64,000 nucleotides of DNA from Spinacia oleracea (taxonomy: Eukaryota > Streptophyta > Magnoliopsida > Caryophyllales > Amaranthaceae), in NCBI RefSeq assembly GCF_020520425.1, contig NC_079487.1, positions 126,192,385-126,256,384 on the forward strand, read 5' to 3'. Numbering within the stretch: the stretch's first letter is position 1; every line of letters starts with the position of its first letter. This document shows positions 15,132-27,229 of the stretch, one piece after another. The position numbers and the translations under genes were made by a program. The notes beneath the pieces were generated by a model that saw nothing but the letters and a program-made list of their open reading frames with translations, ran no database searches and was not told the DNA's origin.

Positions 15132-16944
15132 TCAAGATTCTTCACTGGACGGGAGGAGCTGCTCAAGATTGGCTCGTATCCTCGTAGCATGGATTCTTAA
15201 AAGCCTACGTATAAGCAAAACAAGATAGTGAGCCTCCGATGAACTAAAAACCATACTCCACTCTTTAGCTTTGTATTTCAAGTTATCAAAAAACGAATAG
15301 TACACTAAATCATGTGCAAGGTTGTTTAAACAGAATTCTAGTTAAGAATCAAATTAAGAATCAAAATACTGTGTTGATTGACTGGTTGCCGAGGTTACCG
15401 ATTTTTACAGAAGTTAACATGAACAATATCAATGTAGTAATGTGAAGAAAACACCATTGTTTAGATTGAACACATACATGTGTATGATGCTAATTAATTA
15501 AAAAAAAGATTGAATTTATAGTTTTACAGTAAGTCAGTAACAATATACAAGTCATTTAATCATGATACCTAAGACCATAAAATTTTGCGAAGAATTCAAG
15601 ATCCTAATATTTTAAATGTTACAATAAAGTTAACTAACAAGTCGGGATAAATAGCATTAGTTTGGAAAATATCCTAGTATCTGGATCAAGATTTTAACAA
15701 CTGTATGAGTAAGTATCAAAACAAATTTGGTTATCAAAATAAGGTCTGCAAAAAAATTCCGAGATCAAACAATCATACATGGCAATGCAAATGATTAGCC
15801 AAAATAGGTGATACCTCTCAGTTTTCGCCATTAATAACTTTCGCATTTTGATGCTTCTGTTTCGTAATTGTTGTGTGCCCATATCAACATCCTTAACATC
15901 CCTGAACACAAGAAGGTTCTCCAAACATACATGCGCACTCCAGAGTCTCTTAAAACCAGGGGGCTCAACATTCGTAATCTCCAAAGTTTCCAAGTCCAAA
16001 GAAGCAACATTAACCAAAAAAAGAATCACAAACAGTTCCTTTTGGCTCTTTGAGAAAGAAATAGGCCTCAGATCATCAAAATGATCTCGTTTCCCAACCC
16101 TGCACAACTTAGTCCAAGATGTGGCTTCACCATACTCTTTCATGACCCATACTTCACAGTAACAATAATGATTGAGCATTACACACAAGCAATCATCAAC
16201 CACTCCTATGTGAGCGCGCACACAGATATCAGTATGATAGTTAGGCAATGACACGGAGCTAAAAGTTTCATCAAAGAGATTGAAGCCAACCATGGGAAGG
16301 GGCACTCTGTGATCACCTTCGATGGACCAGTGCATAATTCCATGAAGCATGACAGAATAACCAAAATGTCCGTAAAAGTAGTATGGAACGTCGTGAGCCC
16401 CCCGCTTCCACGTATCCTCCCTCAAGCTATAAACCATAACTTGACTCTTGAAAGAACCCACTTCAGCATCTGATTTTCGTAGAAAGATCTTCACACACTT
16501 ATAATCCTCGGACACGGGATCATAACCAAACCCAAGATACACATGCCCCCTAGGATAATAGAATGTAGACATCAATGGCAAAAAGGGAAGGGTTTTGTGG
16601 GATTGTGTAGTGGGGTTGTACAAGAAGATGGTGTAGGGATAACAATGCATAGAGAAACAAAGCAAACCACGACTCGATCCCACCACATAAACACCCCCAT
16701 CTTCCAGATTCTTGAAAGGGTAATCCAAATTAGTGGGGTTATCAAATGTGTCAAAATCACACATGTAAACAACTGGGTTCGCGAAAATCATATGCAAATT
16801 GAATTTCTCAACATGGCGCTTGATGAAATCAGGGCTATCAATTGTATCATACCATAATTTGCACACACTCTTGAAACGTAGCAGAGATTTCGCGGGCAAT
16901 CGGAGCAGAATATCAGTAATAACATCTACAGGAAGGGGTGACAT
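15132..16944 (-). CDS. F-box protein with F-box-associated domain, gene A
   Basis: Exon 1 is 16944-15815 and exon 2 is 15204-15132, giving 400 residues. The F-box is at about residues 3-45 (LPVDVITDILLRLPAKSLLR, then SVCKLWYD), and an FBA-type domain follows, with GLLCF, FLYNPTTQSHKTLP, LGFGYDPVSEDYKCVKI and a 'MVYSLREDTWKRG' block. Proteins of this type join Skp1-Cullin1 ubiquitin ligases and choose substrates through the C-terminal domain. I begin at the ATG aligned with both paralogues. The upstream codons in the same frame lie in the 5'-UTR intron, whose AG precedes GTTTACAATG. The frame stays open past the GAGAG|GTATCA donor, but splicing to the acceptor at 15206-15205 gives a short new C-terminus (TERLLRIHATRIRANLEQLL...). 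A 5'-UTR intron (about 16952-17148) and a 3'-UTR donor (15099-15098) are conserved in genes B and C. Confidence 0.88.
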
Positions 16945-17149
16945 TGTAAACCTAGCTTGCAAAATGCAAATTGATTTGGGGATTTTTTTTTATTTTTTTT
17001 TTTTGATGGATTGAAAATTAGCGAGAGAGAAACCAATGAACTACAGATTATTGCAAATTGCCTGAAACGTACTACGGATTTCGAGCACAGTATGAAAAAT
17101 GACGAACAACCAACCAAATTCAGATTGAAATTAAAGGAAAGAGATTACC

Positions 17150-18218
17150 GGAATGCAATTGAATAGGAATAATCCTGCCATTCTAATTTCTAAGAAGAGA
17201 GATGCTGCAACATTATCGGATTATCCTTCTCGTCATTGAGCAAGCGAAGTTTTATGTGTCATCATAGGATTACCCATATAATTTTGTTAAGGGTATATTA
17301 TCCGTTAATCAAAAGCCTGCATTCGGACTAACTTAGATTCGACCCGTGTAGGAAAACTCTAGTCGTTTTTTGCCGAGGAACAGAGTCGTAAAGTCGTAAA
17401 CGAGTCGAGTTGAGCCGAGCTGAGTTTTAGTCTGTTCAATTTAACTTGATAAAGATTACGGAGTATTAATTTTTGAGCTAATTCGAGCTTGAACGAGCTT
17501 CGGAAAATTCATGTTCAAGCTTAGCTCGTTAAAAATTTGATATGTTCGAGTTTTTTTCACGTATAAACTTGTTTTCACTTCGAGTTTGAGTTCGACCTTG
17601 GTAAAATAAACGAGTCTTAAGTTACCATTAAAAAATATTATATATGCATCCATTTATTTTTATTAACTTTTTCGTATCTTCTACAATAAAAATGTTAAGA
17701 ACATAACAAAAAAAAATTGATTTCATTTAAAAGATATAGAAAGAAACTAAAGTAGTTATAAAATGTCATACATTTTTTCGAGTATGAATGAGTCTTAACG
17801 AGTTATACTTGAACATAATCACGCTTACAAAAGAACTTAAACGAATTGTTCACGAATATTAACGAGTTGAACATGCAGTTGTTGAGCTTGGCTCGTTTAC
17901 GGAACGATCTTAGAATTTTGTTCAAGTTTGTTTAGTAACTTATCAAACGAATTTTGACCGAACTTGTTAGCGAGTAGTTCACGTCGACTCATTCACAGCT
18001 ACCGATGAATTATTTTTTAAATTACTTACAAAATTCTTTTTATTTGTTACTAGTTTTGAAGTCCTTGCGATGCACAAGTTTCTTTTTCTTTTATTTTGAA
18101 CTGAGATATGCTCTCTTTTTTCTATAGCTAATGACATTTATGGCCGTTTGGATTTCATTTCAAATTATGGAGTTAGGCAAAATCAGCTGTTTGTGAATGG
18201 ATGTTGGTGCCAATATGC
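17150..18218. other. Repetitive intergenic DNA with a possible Helitron 3' end
   Basis: Between 17330 and 18000 there are many 'gagctcg', 'cgagcttgaacgagctt' and 'aacgagtt' motifs, a pattern of old dispersed repeats, and I can define no ends. At 18050-18053 a CTAG, read on the minus strand, ends just after a short hairpin (CTTGTGC-ATC-GCAAG) and is followed by T, which suits a Helitron terminus. There is no gene. Confidence 0.4.
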
Positions 18219-19516
18219 TTAAATTAAAGGCGCCAATATACTTAAGCAGTAAATAAAGGACTTAACTAGCTGATAAAGGCTACATCTTACATACTCAGGC
18301 AGACCTATAAAGTCGTACCCATGACTTTTTGTGGAAGAGACAGAAGCATCAAATGCATAGTTCGTAGAAGATTCAGATGCCCCATTAAAAATAAAAAAAG
18401 TTGTCAACAGCCATGAATGTTGAAGGAGTTGTAACTCATCCAGATTGCAAAGAATTCCCATCAAAATTTATCGTCCAGATTCCAGATTCCAGATTCCAGA
18501 TTCATCTTCTGATTTCTGTAGCACAAAGAAAAATGCATAAATGTCAAATCTCTACAGTCTTTACAAATACTACAAATGGCGTTGATAATTTCCCCATAAT
18601 AACAGTACAACCCAACTAAATCACAAGTATAAGGCAAAAATCACATAACTTCAAAACCCAGATATTAGAAACATGAAGTAATTCCCCCTACTCTCCTGTC
18701 TCTCCTATGGTTTCCTTTTAGTTCCTCACATTCTAAGATTACGCCAAAAAGTCCAACTAACATATGGAGAAGAATTTAACACTTGAAGAATATACACAAA
18801 GTCCCTGATAAGAAAAATGAGCAACATGATGGCCAAAGCAGAATGAGAAGTACTTCACTGCTTTCATAGGTTTGTCTTTTGGGGATATACATGAAAGTGA
18901 AACAATAAAGTCGTGAAAATACGAGACAGAAAACCATTGCATGGTCCAATCACAAACAACTCACCAACATCCGACTTCTTGAAAGGTAATTGAGCTCCAA
19001 CACCTTTGTCAAATGGGCCAAATCAGCCAATCAATAGTCATAGAAAGGATGGAGTGCGATAAAATCAGGGCCCACTGCTATAGACATGACAAACATTACA
19101 TAGATTCTCAATCCGGGTACTCAAGTCCTGTGACTCTGGTCAACCGAATGGGGCATTGTCATCTACAGTTCAGTATGCTTAACTATGATCAATTAGTGAG
19201 ATTATTAAATGACGATGCAAAAAGATTTCGCTAAATTCAAAAGGTCTAGAGCCAATAGAAACATTACATTAAAAGAGCCTGAAATAGGAAGGATATTCCA
19301 AGAGAAACTGTGGCCAATGGAAACAGATAAGGAGAAATAAGAGTTGTGATAAAGTTTCACAAGTGCTAGAGAAACCTGTTATCAGCAGCTAATGGAAGGT
19401 TAGACACTAAAATTAAAAGTTTCGTCACGTTCTGCGCAATTTGGTCTCTAACTTTTGATATTTGAGGGCAAGATTGCCTCCAAAATAACTTTTGATATTT
19501 GAGGGCAAGAATGCCT

Positions 19517-20568
19517 CCAGATAGCGAACGATTTACCAAAGTGTGGTTCTTCTAAAACTTATTTCCCTTTGTGCATCGGAATGAAACATAATTACCAAAC
19601 TACCGTCCATGTAGGCTCGGGCTGAAATTTGTTTACTTTTAATTTTTTCAGGCCAAAACCGCTATCTCGGATAGCGGTTTTAGTGGGCAAACCGCTACCT
19701 CAGGTAGCGGCTCACCTTGCTAAAGCGCATGAAACAAAACTGATGCTAAGATAAGGATTTATACTCACACGCTATTTTAACTGGTTAGCTGTCCATGTAG
19801 TGTACTCCTACTGGCAAAAACATATTACTTTAATTGAATTATTATTATACTTTTATTAAATACCATCCCCAAAAATTCATCATCAAAAGTCAGTAATCAG
19901 GAACCCCTAATCTTAACCTTAAAATTTTAGAGTTAATAAAACCTTGTCAATTCAATAAATTGATCTTGTTACTTTTTTCACATGTTCTTACCTAAGTACT
20001 TCGTATATGTATTGCACAAGATTTTGAAATACGATTTCTTTAATTTGTACCTTACCATTTCTAAATCCTTACCATTAATCTTGTAATCACCATTTCACCA
20101 ACCAAATAAAAGAGGAATCAAAAAGAGAGAAAAATCAACCTGAAACTGAAAAGACGATTAATCTTCTAAGGCTTGTAATGATGGAACTGCTGGGCAAAAG
20201 CAAACTGAAAGTTTGCTTCTGACATTGTTGAGGAAGGAGGAAGAAAACCAAATTGATAGAGGAAGCAGTGTGCGTGGTTTACAAGCGGTGGGCCAGTATT
20301 TTATATTTCCTTGGACGTTACGTGTCATGTATTTAGCAAGTGGGAACCAATTAAAGCCGGTAATCAAAGAGCAGTAAAACCGCTATCTTGAATAGCGACA
20401 TTACTAGGTTACTCAGAATAGCAGTTTGGCTCAGAAGCTAAAAAATATACAAGAATAAATCTTAACCGAGCCTACGTGGACAGTAGATTGGTAAATAAGT
20501 TTCATTTTAACATATAAAGGAAAATAAGTTAGAGATTAGCTGCACTTCGGTTAATCGTCCCCAGATAG
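19517..20568. mobile_element. Long-TIR DNA transposon (MULE or hAT, non-autonomous)
   Basis: The 1,036-bp element (19525-20560) sits between copies of CCAGATAG (19517-19524, 20561-20568). The inverted ends run about 100 bp or more: GAACGATTTACCAAAGTG at the left against GGACGATTAACCGAAGTG, and then ACTTATTTCC and 'cgtaggctcgg'-type matches further in. Unit C keeps the uninterrupted site ('ccttcaatagctgatttaacttgg' at about 41630), which shows the insertion directly. Small palindromes such as 'accgctatc-tcg-gatagcggt' (about 19657-19679) lie near the left end, and a relative of the same motif lies near 20380. The 8-bp repeat suggests hAT. A 9-bp repeat with one mismatch and the long TIRs suggest MULE. 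No transposase is present. Confidence 0.82.
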
Positions 20569-21468
20569 CTGTTAACTTGGAACATTTTGAAAAACAATAA
20601 TTAAGAACGAATATATTATCTTTCGAAATACTTCAATATCTTTAAAGGTTAGACAGTTAGATACTTTGGTCATTCTAAGGCCATTGATTTCCTTCAAAAG
20701 ACCAGGGAAAATATAACAGTAGTGTTTCTTCTCCTTGGTCCTTATCTCCCCAACTTTTCCCCTACTGAGACACTTGCTCTTTTCAATAACAATTAAACAA
20801 ACATCATTGCCATCCTTCAACTTTGGAAAGTAGGCATAGCCTAAAATTTCATCAACATTAGACTATTGTGCTTATCTAATAGGACACAGCACTGACAATT
20901 TAACTATGCCATTCTCTTTGCAAGACATGGATAACCGAAGTTGGTTACAAATCTTACAATTTAAAGCTAGCTTATTGAACAAAACATCTCCCTGTACAAA
21001 ACTGCGATTGGGGTTGCAGGGCAGGGGGAAACATAAGAGACACACAGGTTGCTAAAGAGGCAATACAAGTGCATACACCGATCTTTCGGGTTCTGATAAA
21101 TAGTCATAGTGTTACCTAATTCCTTAATCACCCTACAAATTGCGAACCGTAAAAGCGAATTATAACATGAAAATGGTACAGTTAGCGAATTATGAACCCG
21201 TACCCAATCTCATACTAGCGAATCAAGTAACAATAAGTCATACAGAATAAGGTCTCGAAACTAATTACGGAGTATACATGAATAAAAGAAACTCCAGGGT
21301 TTTCATTTCTATACAAAACCATGTATAAAGCAAAACAAACAGAAACAAGTTAGATAAACTATATTACTATACTACTGGTTCTCTAAAGTCATCTATGGTG
21401 AAAGAAACAAGTCATAATAAAGTTTAAACTTGTACCTCTACTGTTGGAATGTGAAAATATGATGAGGT

Positions 21469-23166
21469 TCAAGATCCTACATTTGGGTCAGCGCCGTTGT
21501 GGCGTTGCATTCCAAAGATTGATCGATAGACTGAATCATGGTGTTGTAAGAGCCTAAACATAAAAGAAAAAGAACGATAATGAGAATGAATTAAAAATCA
21601 TACATAGAATTATTTTAGTCAAACTTCAAGAGTACTTAAAATTCAACCACTAGCTGTCGATAAAAAATTTACATAATTCTACGAATTGCTTAGAACTTAG
21701 AAGTATATAATTTCTTACAGAGAGTACGGGGGCTAATTCTGTGTTTCATATTACCAATTTGGATTGTTATATTAACGAACGTAAAATCGTATTCAGATCC
21801 TGACATCATATACAATAAAAACCGCACAAAAAAAGGATCCTAGCAAGCTTCAGGACTGACTGCATTTGTTTGAATCTAATGACCACAAGATCCTAACATT
21901 CAAATCAAGTTTTAACGGCCAAATATGGAAGTATCAAAGCCAGATTTGGTTACAAAAAATGATGTGCAGTTCCTTTCTAACTTCTTTGTTACTAAAACAA
22001 ACATAAATGAGATTGAAATAACTAATGAATGCTAGAAACTGCACTCATGCGTACCTCTCAGTTCTCCTCATCAACCTTTGCCTTTTGCTGTTCTTTTTCC
22101 GTTGTTGTTGCGTGCCCACAAGAACATCTTCAGCATCCTTGAACTTAAAAAGGTTCTCCGGACATACATGTGCACATATAACTCTGTTGAAACCAGGGAG
22201 TTTAACCTTCGTAATCTCCGAAGTTTCCAAGTCCAAAGAAGCAACATGACGAAAGTTAAAGGTCACAAAAAATTGCTTCTTGATCATCGAGAAATAAAGA
22301 GGACTGCACTCCTCCATCATCTCTTGTTTCGGAAACCTAAACAGCTTAGTCCAAGATGCGGGTCTGCCATACTCTTTCATAATCCATACATCATAATGTT
22401 CAAAATAGTTGAGCATAACACACAAGCAGTCATCAAGCACTCCTGTGTGAGCGCCCGTAAACATTTCTGTTTGGAAGTTAGGAAGGGGTACGGAGCTAAA
22501 ACTTTCATCACTGAGATTAAAGGTAACTATAGGAAGGGGCACTCTATTATCATCAATTGACCAATGCAGAATTCCATCAAAATCGACATTATTACCAGAG
22601 TGGCAATCAAAGTAATATGGAACATCCTGAGCCCCCCGTCTCCATGAATCCGCTCTCAAGCTATAAACCATTACTTGACTGTTGAAAGAACCCATTTCAT
22701 CAACAGATTTAACCTGAAATATCCAAACACACTTGTAGTCCTCTGACACGTGATCATAACCAAACCCAAGATTTCCCCTGCCAAAGATGGGTCTGCGTGG
22801 CAAAAATGGGAGGGTTTTGTGTTTTTGCGTAGTGGGGTTGTACAAGAAAACTGTGAAGGGGTCAGAAAACATGGCGAAGCAAAGCAAGCCGTGGCACGAT
22901 CCCGCCACATAAACACCACCACTCAGATTCTTGAAAGGGTAATCAAGTTCAATAGTATTATCAAATGAGTCAAAATCACTCATATAAAGGACAGGGCTCC
23001 TGTAAACTAAATGCAGATTATTGGATTGTTGAAAATGGTGCTTGATGAAATCAGTGCCCTCAATTATATGATACCATAATTTGCACACACTCTTGAAGCG
23101 TAGCAAAGATTTTGCCGGCAATCTAAGAAGAATATCAGTAATCACATCTACAGGAATGGATGACAT
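21469..23166 (-). CDS. F-box protein with F-box-associated domain, gene B
   Basis: Exon 1 is 23166-22055 and exon 2 is 21553-21469, giving 398 residues. The F-box (residues 3-44, 'IPVDVITDILLRLPAKSLLR', then CKLWYHIIEG) is followed by the FBA region, with GLLCFAMF, FLYNPTTQKHKTLPFLP and LGFGYDHVSEDYKCVWIF. The reading frame runs two codons past the donor (GAGAG|GTACGC) before a stop, so an unspliced model would end at TERYA. Splicing to the acceptor at 21555-21554 gives ...TERLLQHHDSVYRSIFGMQR and a tail ending NVGS. A 3'-UTR donor lies only 33 nt past the stop (exon end 21436), too close to favour nonsense-mediated decay. The 5'-UTR intron is 23173-23390. As an SCF substrate adaptor it would act in the cytosol or nucleus. 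Its closest relative is gene C. Confidence 0.9.
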
Positions 23167-23671
23167 GTTAACCTAGGTTGCAAATTGAATTGGGAATTTT
23201 TCGTTCTCTTTTTTTATTGCTAATTTTGATGATATAGACAAACAAATCAGGTACAAATTAGGGAAAATTGGAGCAAGAAAATGACATAAAGGTTCAAAAT
23301 TGCCCATAAATCATACGACTATTCTGCCCATTGCGTAAAATTGACGAACAACCAGACAAAGAAGTTTGAAATTGAAGGGGGCAAGATTACCGAAACACAA
23401 TTGATTGGAAGATGAGATTTAAGGTAGATAATTCGTTTCCGCCATTGATAAATTGAAGGTAGACTACGAAAGATACATTTCGGCAGGGTGGAGTCGAGAA
23501 ATTGAGCACCTTTTGTTTTCTGGATTGTTTAGTCTCCCTCACTCCCTCCGTGACTCCGTCCCTTATATTCGCTTTCAATTTGGTTATTCGGCCTTAGAAT
23601 TCTCGGGTTTAGGTCCGGAGCATATCGGGTTATTTATCCGGTTGAAATTGCAATTTTTGTCCCCTTAAAAT

Positions 23672-24929
23672 TAGGGGTGAGCATTAGGGATGGCAATGGG
23701 TCCAAGACCCGATCCAGATCCAGTTGGACCCGGTCCATTTTTAAGGGTCTGGGTCCAAAAAAATTAGACCCTGTGGATCTGGGGCGGATCTGGGTCTTTG
23801 TTCAATGGGACGGGTCTGGATCCGGGTCCAAGAATTAAAGATCCAGATCCGGTCCAGATCCGACCCACAGACCCATATATATAATTTTTTTTAATAAAAT
23901 AATAAAATTTAAATATAATTCAATCTTTACGTGCTAAACTTTATCAAGTTCTTATGATACTAAACTATTTAAAAATTGTTTGACGTGACATATACATAAT
24001 AATATTAGAAACTTTAAATACTTATTGTATTACAGGGCTAATATGATTTTTTTTCATAAACAAAATTAACGAATATTCCATATTTAGTGGTTTTATTAAA
24101 GCAACGTTACGTTTACATACAAAAAATGGGAGAAAAATTTACGTAATATAAGAAAAATGAGGGACAAATTTTTTTTTGAAAAAAAATACGCTTAGACCCA
24201 TTTAGGATCCAGATCCGACCCTAGACCCATTAGACCCAGTGGATCTGGGTCTGGATCTGATTTTTTTGGACCCAGCGGATCTGGGTCGGATCTGGATCCA
24301 CCTCTTAAAAAGCAGGTCTGGATCTTGTCGGACCCGGTCCAGATCCGACCCATTGTCATCCCTAGTGAGCATGGGTCGGTTACCTGAACCAATAACATTA
24401 TCAGATCGAGTGACTAATTAATAAGGCTAAAATTGATATCCATGAACCAAACCGTTAAGTTCGGATACCCGTACATCGGGTACCCAAACTTTCGTATCGG
24501 ATATCAGGTACCCAAACTTTCGTATCGAATATCGGGTACCCGTTTTGATATCCAATTGGAAAAAAATAGAATTTATAACTAGATTATTGTAATATCATTC
24601 AACACTAAATACCAACATTAACACACGATTTTGACTATATTACTAATAAAATTAGAATTTAATCAAATTATACATTGGTTATTAACATTTATGATTTTGA
24701 GCTCTTGGGAAAAAATATTTAAATTGGGAAAATCTTAAAAAATAGCTTATCGGATCGTTATCGGGTACCCATTATTTATAAAATGATATCCGTAACCATA
24801 TCCAATAAACAAATTTCGGATCGGATACCCGAACCGACAACCATAACGGTTCGGGTACCCACTTTTTCGGATCGGATATCGGTTTGGATTTCAGGTTTTT
24901 GGTTTTTCGGATAGTTAAGCTCAGCCCTA
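23672..24929. mobile_element. Outer hAT MITE, interrupted by a second one
   Basis: The ends TAGGGGTGAGCAT and AAGCTCAGCCCTA are flanked by CTTAAAAT (23664-23671) and CTTAAAAG (24930-24937), an 8-bp target-site duplication with one change. The interior after the inner insertion holds many 'gggtaccc' and 'ggatatc' repeats. The element at 23685-24364 lies 13 bp inside its left end. Confidence 0.85.
23685..24364. mobile_element. Inner hAT MITE
   Basis: TAGGGATGGCAATGGGTC at the left pairs with GACCCATTGTCATCCCTA at the right. A perfect 8-bp duplication GTGAGCAT occurs at 23677-23684 and 24365-24372. The subterminal regions are dense in 'ggatctgggtc' and 'ccagatccgac' motifs in opposite orientations. 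It is non-coding. Confidence 0.93.
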
Positions 24930-25060
24930 CTTAAAAGGCACGATTTCACAGATTAAAAACACAATTTTTCATTTTAAAATAATCTAAAAACTAATCTTAA
25001 TTTTTTTTTTATTAATCAGTCATCTTAAATTTTTATTCTTTTAGATCAAATTTTACTCTT

Positions 25061-25367
25061 TTAGAGCAACTCCAATTGTTACAAAATGGATCTGCCCACA
25101 AAAAAAAAAATGAACATGTGAGCAGGTAGCCACCATTGGTACAACAATGACATAAACAGATGTAACCTTGTAGCTATTTTGGACTACATAGTTCGAAAAA
25201 AATATAGCTCTAATAAATAAATTAGTTAAATTAAAATATTATAGGGAGCTACTAAATATTATAGCCCACCAATGTGATAACTTGTAGTTTTAATCAATTG
25301 TAACTAGAAATTTAACGTAACAAACTTAGCCACAACATCTTATAGCTCACCATTGGAGTTGCTCTTA
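25061..25367. mobile_element. Tourist-like (PIF/Harbinger) MITE
   Basis: GAGCAACTCCAATTGTTA and the opposing CCATTGGAGTTGCTC form terminal inverted repeats of a 301-bp element (25064-25364) flanked by TTA on both sides. The TTA duplication points to PIF/Harbinger. Confidence 0.85.
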
Positions 25368-25560
25368 CAATTTTCCCCTCAAGTATTGATTCAATTATTT
25401 TACTTTTTTTGTTTCTCTTTTTTAATTTTTTTTTGTGTCTTCCTATCCATTTAGTTAAAGAAAACCACAAGTGCTTTGTGAACTACCCCAAATACATTTT
25501 CTCACAAGGGTTACATTAATAACTTCAAAATATATTATGATTGTTCCACATAAGTACATA

Positions 25561-27107
25561 GGCCCTGTTTGGTAACCAGCTTTTTACTGGCTTTTTCATT
25601 GGCTTTTGGCTTTTGGCTTTTTAATGTGGTCAAACAGCCAAAAAATGTGTTTGGTAACTGGCTTGTTGGTTGGCTGAAAAGCCAGCTTTTCCGCCAAAAA
25701 TGAAAAGCTAGTGTTACTAGCTTTTTAGGATTGGCTTTTGGCTTTTCACTACTTAAATTACTTTCTTATCCTTATTTTTCACTACTTAACTAATAATTAA
25801 TAATTAATAATTAATAATTAATAATTAATAATTAATAATTAATAATTAATAATTAATAATTAATAATTACTAATTAATAATTAATAATTACTAATTAATA
25901 ATTAATAATTAATAATTAATAATTAATAATTAATAATTAATAATTAATAATTAATAATTAATAATTAATAATTAATAATTAATAATTAATAATTAATAAT
26001 TAATAATTAATAATTAATAATTAATAATTAATAATTAATAATTAATAATTAATAATTAATAATTAATAATTAATAATTAATAATTAATAATTAATAATTA
26101 ATAATTAATAATTAATAATTAATAATTAATAATTAATAATTAATAATTAATAATTAATAATTAATAATTAATAACTAATAATTAATAATTAATAATTAAT
26201 AATTAATAATTAATAATTAATAATTAATAATTTATAATTATAATTAATAATTAATAATTTATAATTTATAATTTATAATTTATAATTTATAATTTATAAT
26301 TTATAATTTATAATTTATAAATTATAAATTATAAATTATAAATTATAAATTATAAATATTATAATTTATAATTTATAATTTATAGTTACTAATTTATAGT
26401 TAACAATATTAATAATTATAATTAATAATTAGTAATTTATAATTTATAATTTATAATTTATAATTTATAATTTATAATTTATAATTTATAATTTATAATT
26501 TATAATTTATAATTTATAATTTATAATTTATAATTTATAATTTATAATTTATAATTTATAATTTATAATTTATAATTTATAATTTATAATTTATAATTTA
26601 TAATTTATAATTTATAATTTATAATTTATAATTTATAATTTATAATTTATAATTTATAATTTATAATTTATAATTTATAATTTATAATTTATAATTATAA
26701 TTTATAATTTATAACTAAATAATAATTAATAACTAATAATAATAAATAATAAATAATAATTGATAATATTAAATACTTAATATATTATATTTTTAATTGG
26801 TATAAATTAATTTATAAACGGTAACAATAATACTCAATTAATAATTTATGTACTTTATATTAGTTATTACGTACTACTCCGTACATAACATTTATTAAAA
26901 ATGAATAAAAGTCATAAAATGTCCTTAAATGTCATTTTACATAGTTATAGCCAACAGCCAACAGCCAACAACTGATTTTACCAAACATATTTTTAAACAA
27001 TCAATAGTCAAACAGCCAACAAAAGCAGCCAACTCAAACAGCCAGTCAAACCAGCCAACTAAAACAGCCGACAGCCAACAGCCAACAGCCAATTGCCAAA
27101 CAGGGCC
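25561..27107. mobile_element. Foldback MITE with AGCCA-rich arms
   Basis: GGCCCTGTTTGGTAAC at the left and CCAAACAGGGCC at the right are inverted. Inside each, the arms repeat TTGGCT (left) or AGCCAA (right) many times. TA flanks both ends but I find no longer duplication, so Tourist and hAT are both possible. Most of its length is the heptamer array at 25791-26715. No protein is encoded. Confidence 0.75.
25791..26715. repeat. AT heptamer satellite array, about 0.9 kb
   Basis: This is a tandem array with a 7-bp period, first (TAATTAA)n to about 26230 and then mainly (TTTATAA)n. The junction has a short inverted stretch (about 26310-26355) where the unit appears as its complement, AAATTAT. 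It is pure A/T and sits inside the foldback element. Confidence 0.95.
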
Positions 27108-27229
27108 TATAATATAAGATCTGTTGAAGTCAAATTAAACACCGCAAAATATCTCAAAAACAGTTATCTAACGAGCTGCTGAAAGAAAAACAGTAACAAA
27201 AGTACGATGTTCAGACTTGGGTACCAATT

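Larger units (their letters stand above)
12600..17149 (-). repeat. F-box tandem array, unit A
   Basis: This unit contains F-box gene A (15132-16944) and its 3' flank. The flank shares recognisable but diverged blocks with unit B, such as 'gttgaaggagttgtaa' at about 12665 and 18418, and the run around 14440-14600 against 20640-20810 ('aaggccattg', 'ccttcaaaaga', 'aaacatcactgcc' or close variants). I see no gene in 12038-15131 other than the terminal exon of gene A. The block around 14190-14300 is itself repeated at 14560-14670. Confidence 0.6.
18219..23391 (-). repeat. F-box tandem array, unit B
   Basis: This unit carries F-box gene B and a 3' flank closely related to that of unit C. Examples are 'cagattcatcttctgatttctg' at about 18490 against 27430, and the long match 18955-19300 against 28480-28800 containing 'ccaatcaatag', 'aggatggagtg' and 'tcctgtgactctggt'. 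Short duplicated pieces occur inside it ('aacttttgatatttgagggc' at 19450 and 19487). A DNA transposon (19525-20560) interrupts it. No other gene is recognised between 18219 and 21468. Confidence 0.75.

Noticed and set aside
16945-16962. Upstream extension of F-box gene A by six codons
   Set aside because: The extension starts at TTG and overlaps the conserved 5'-UTR intron acceptor. The paralogues have a stop at the matching place.
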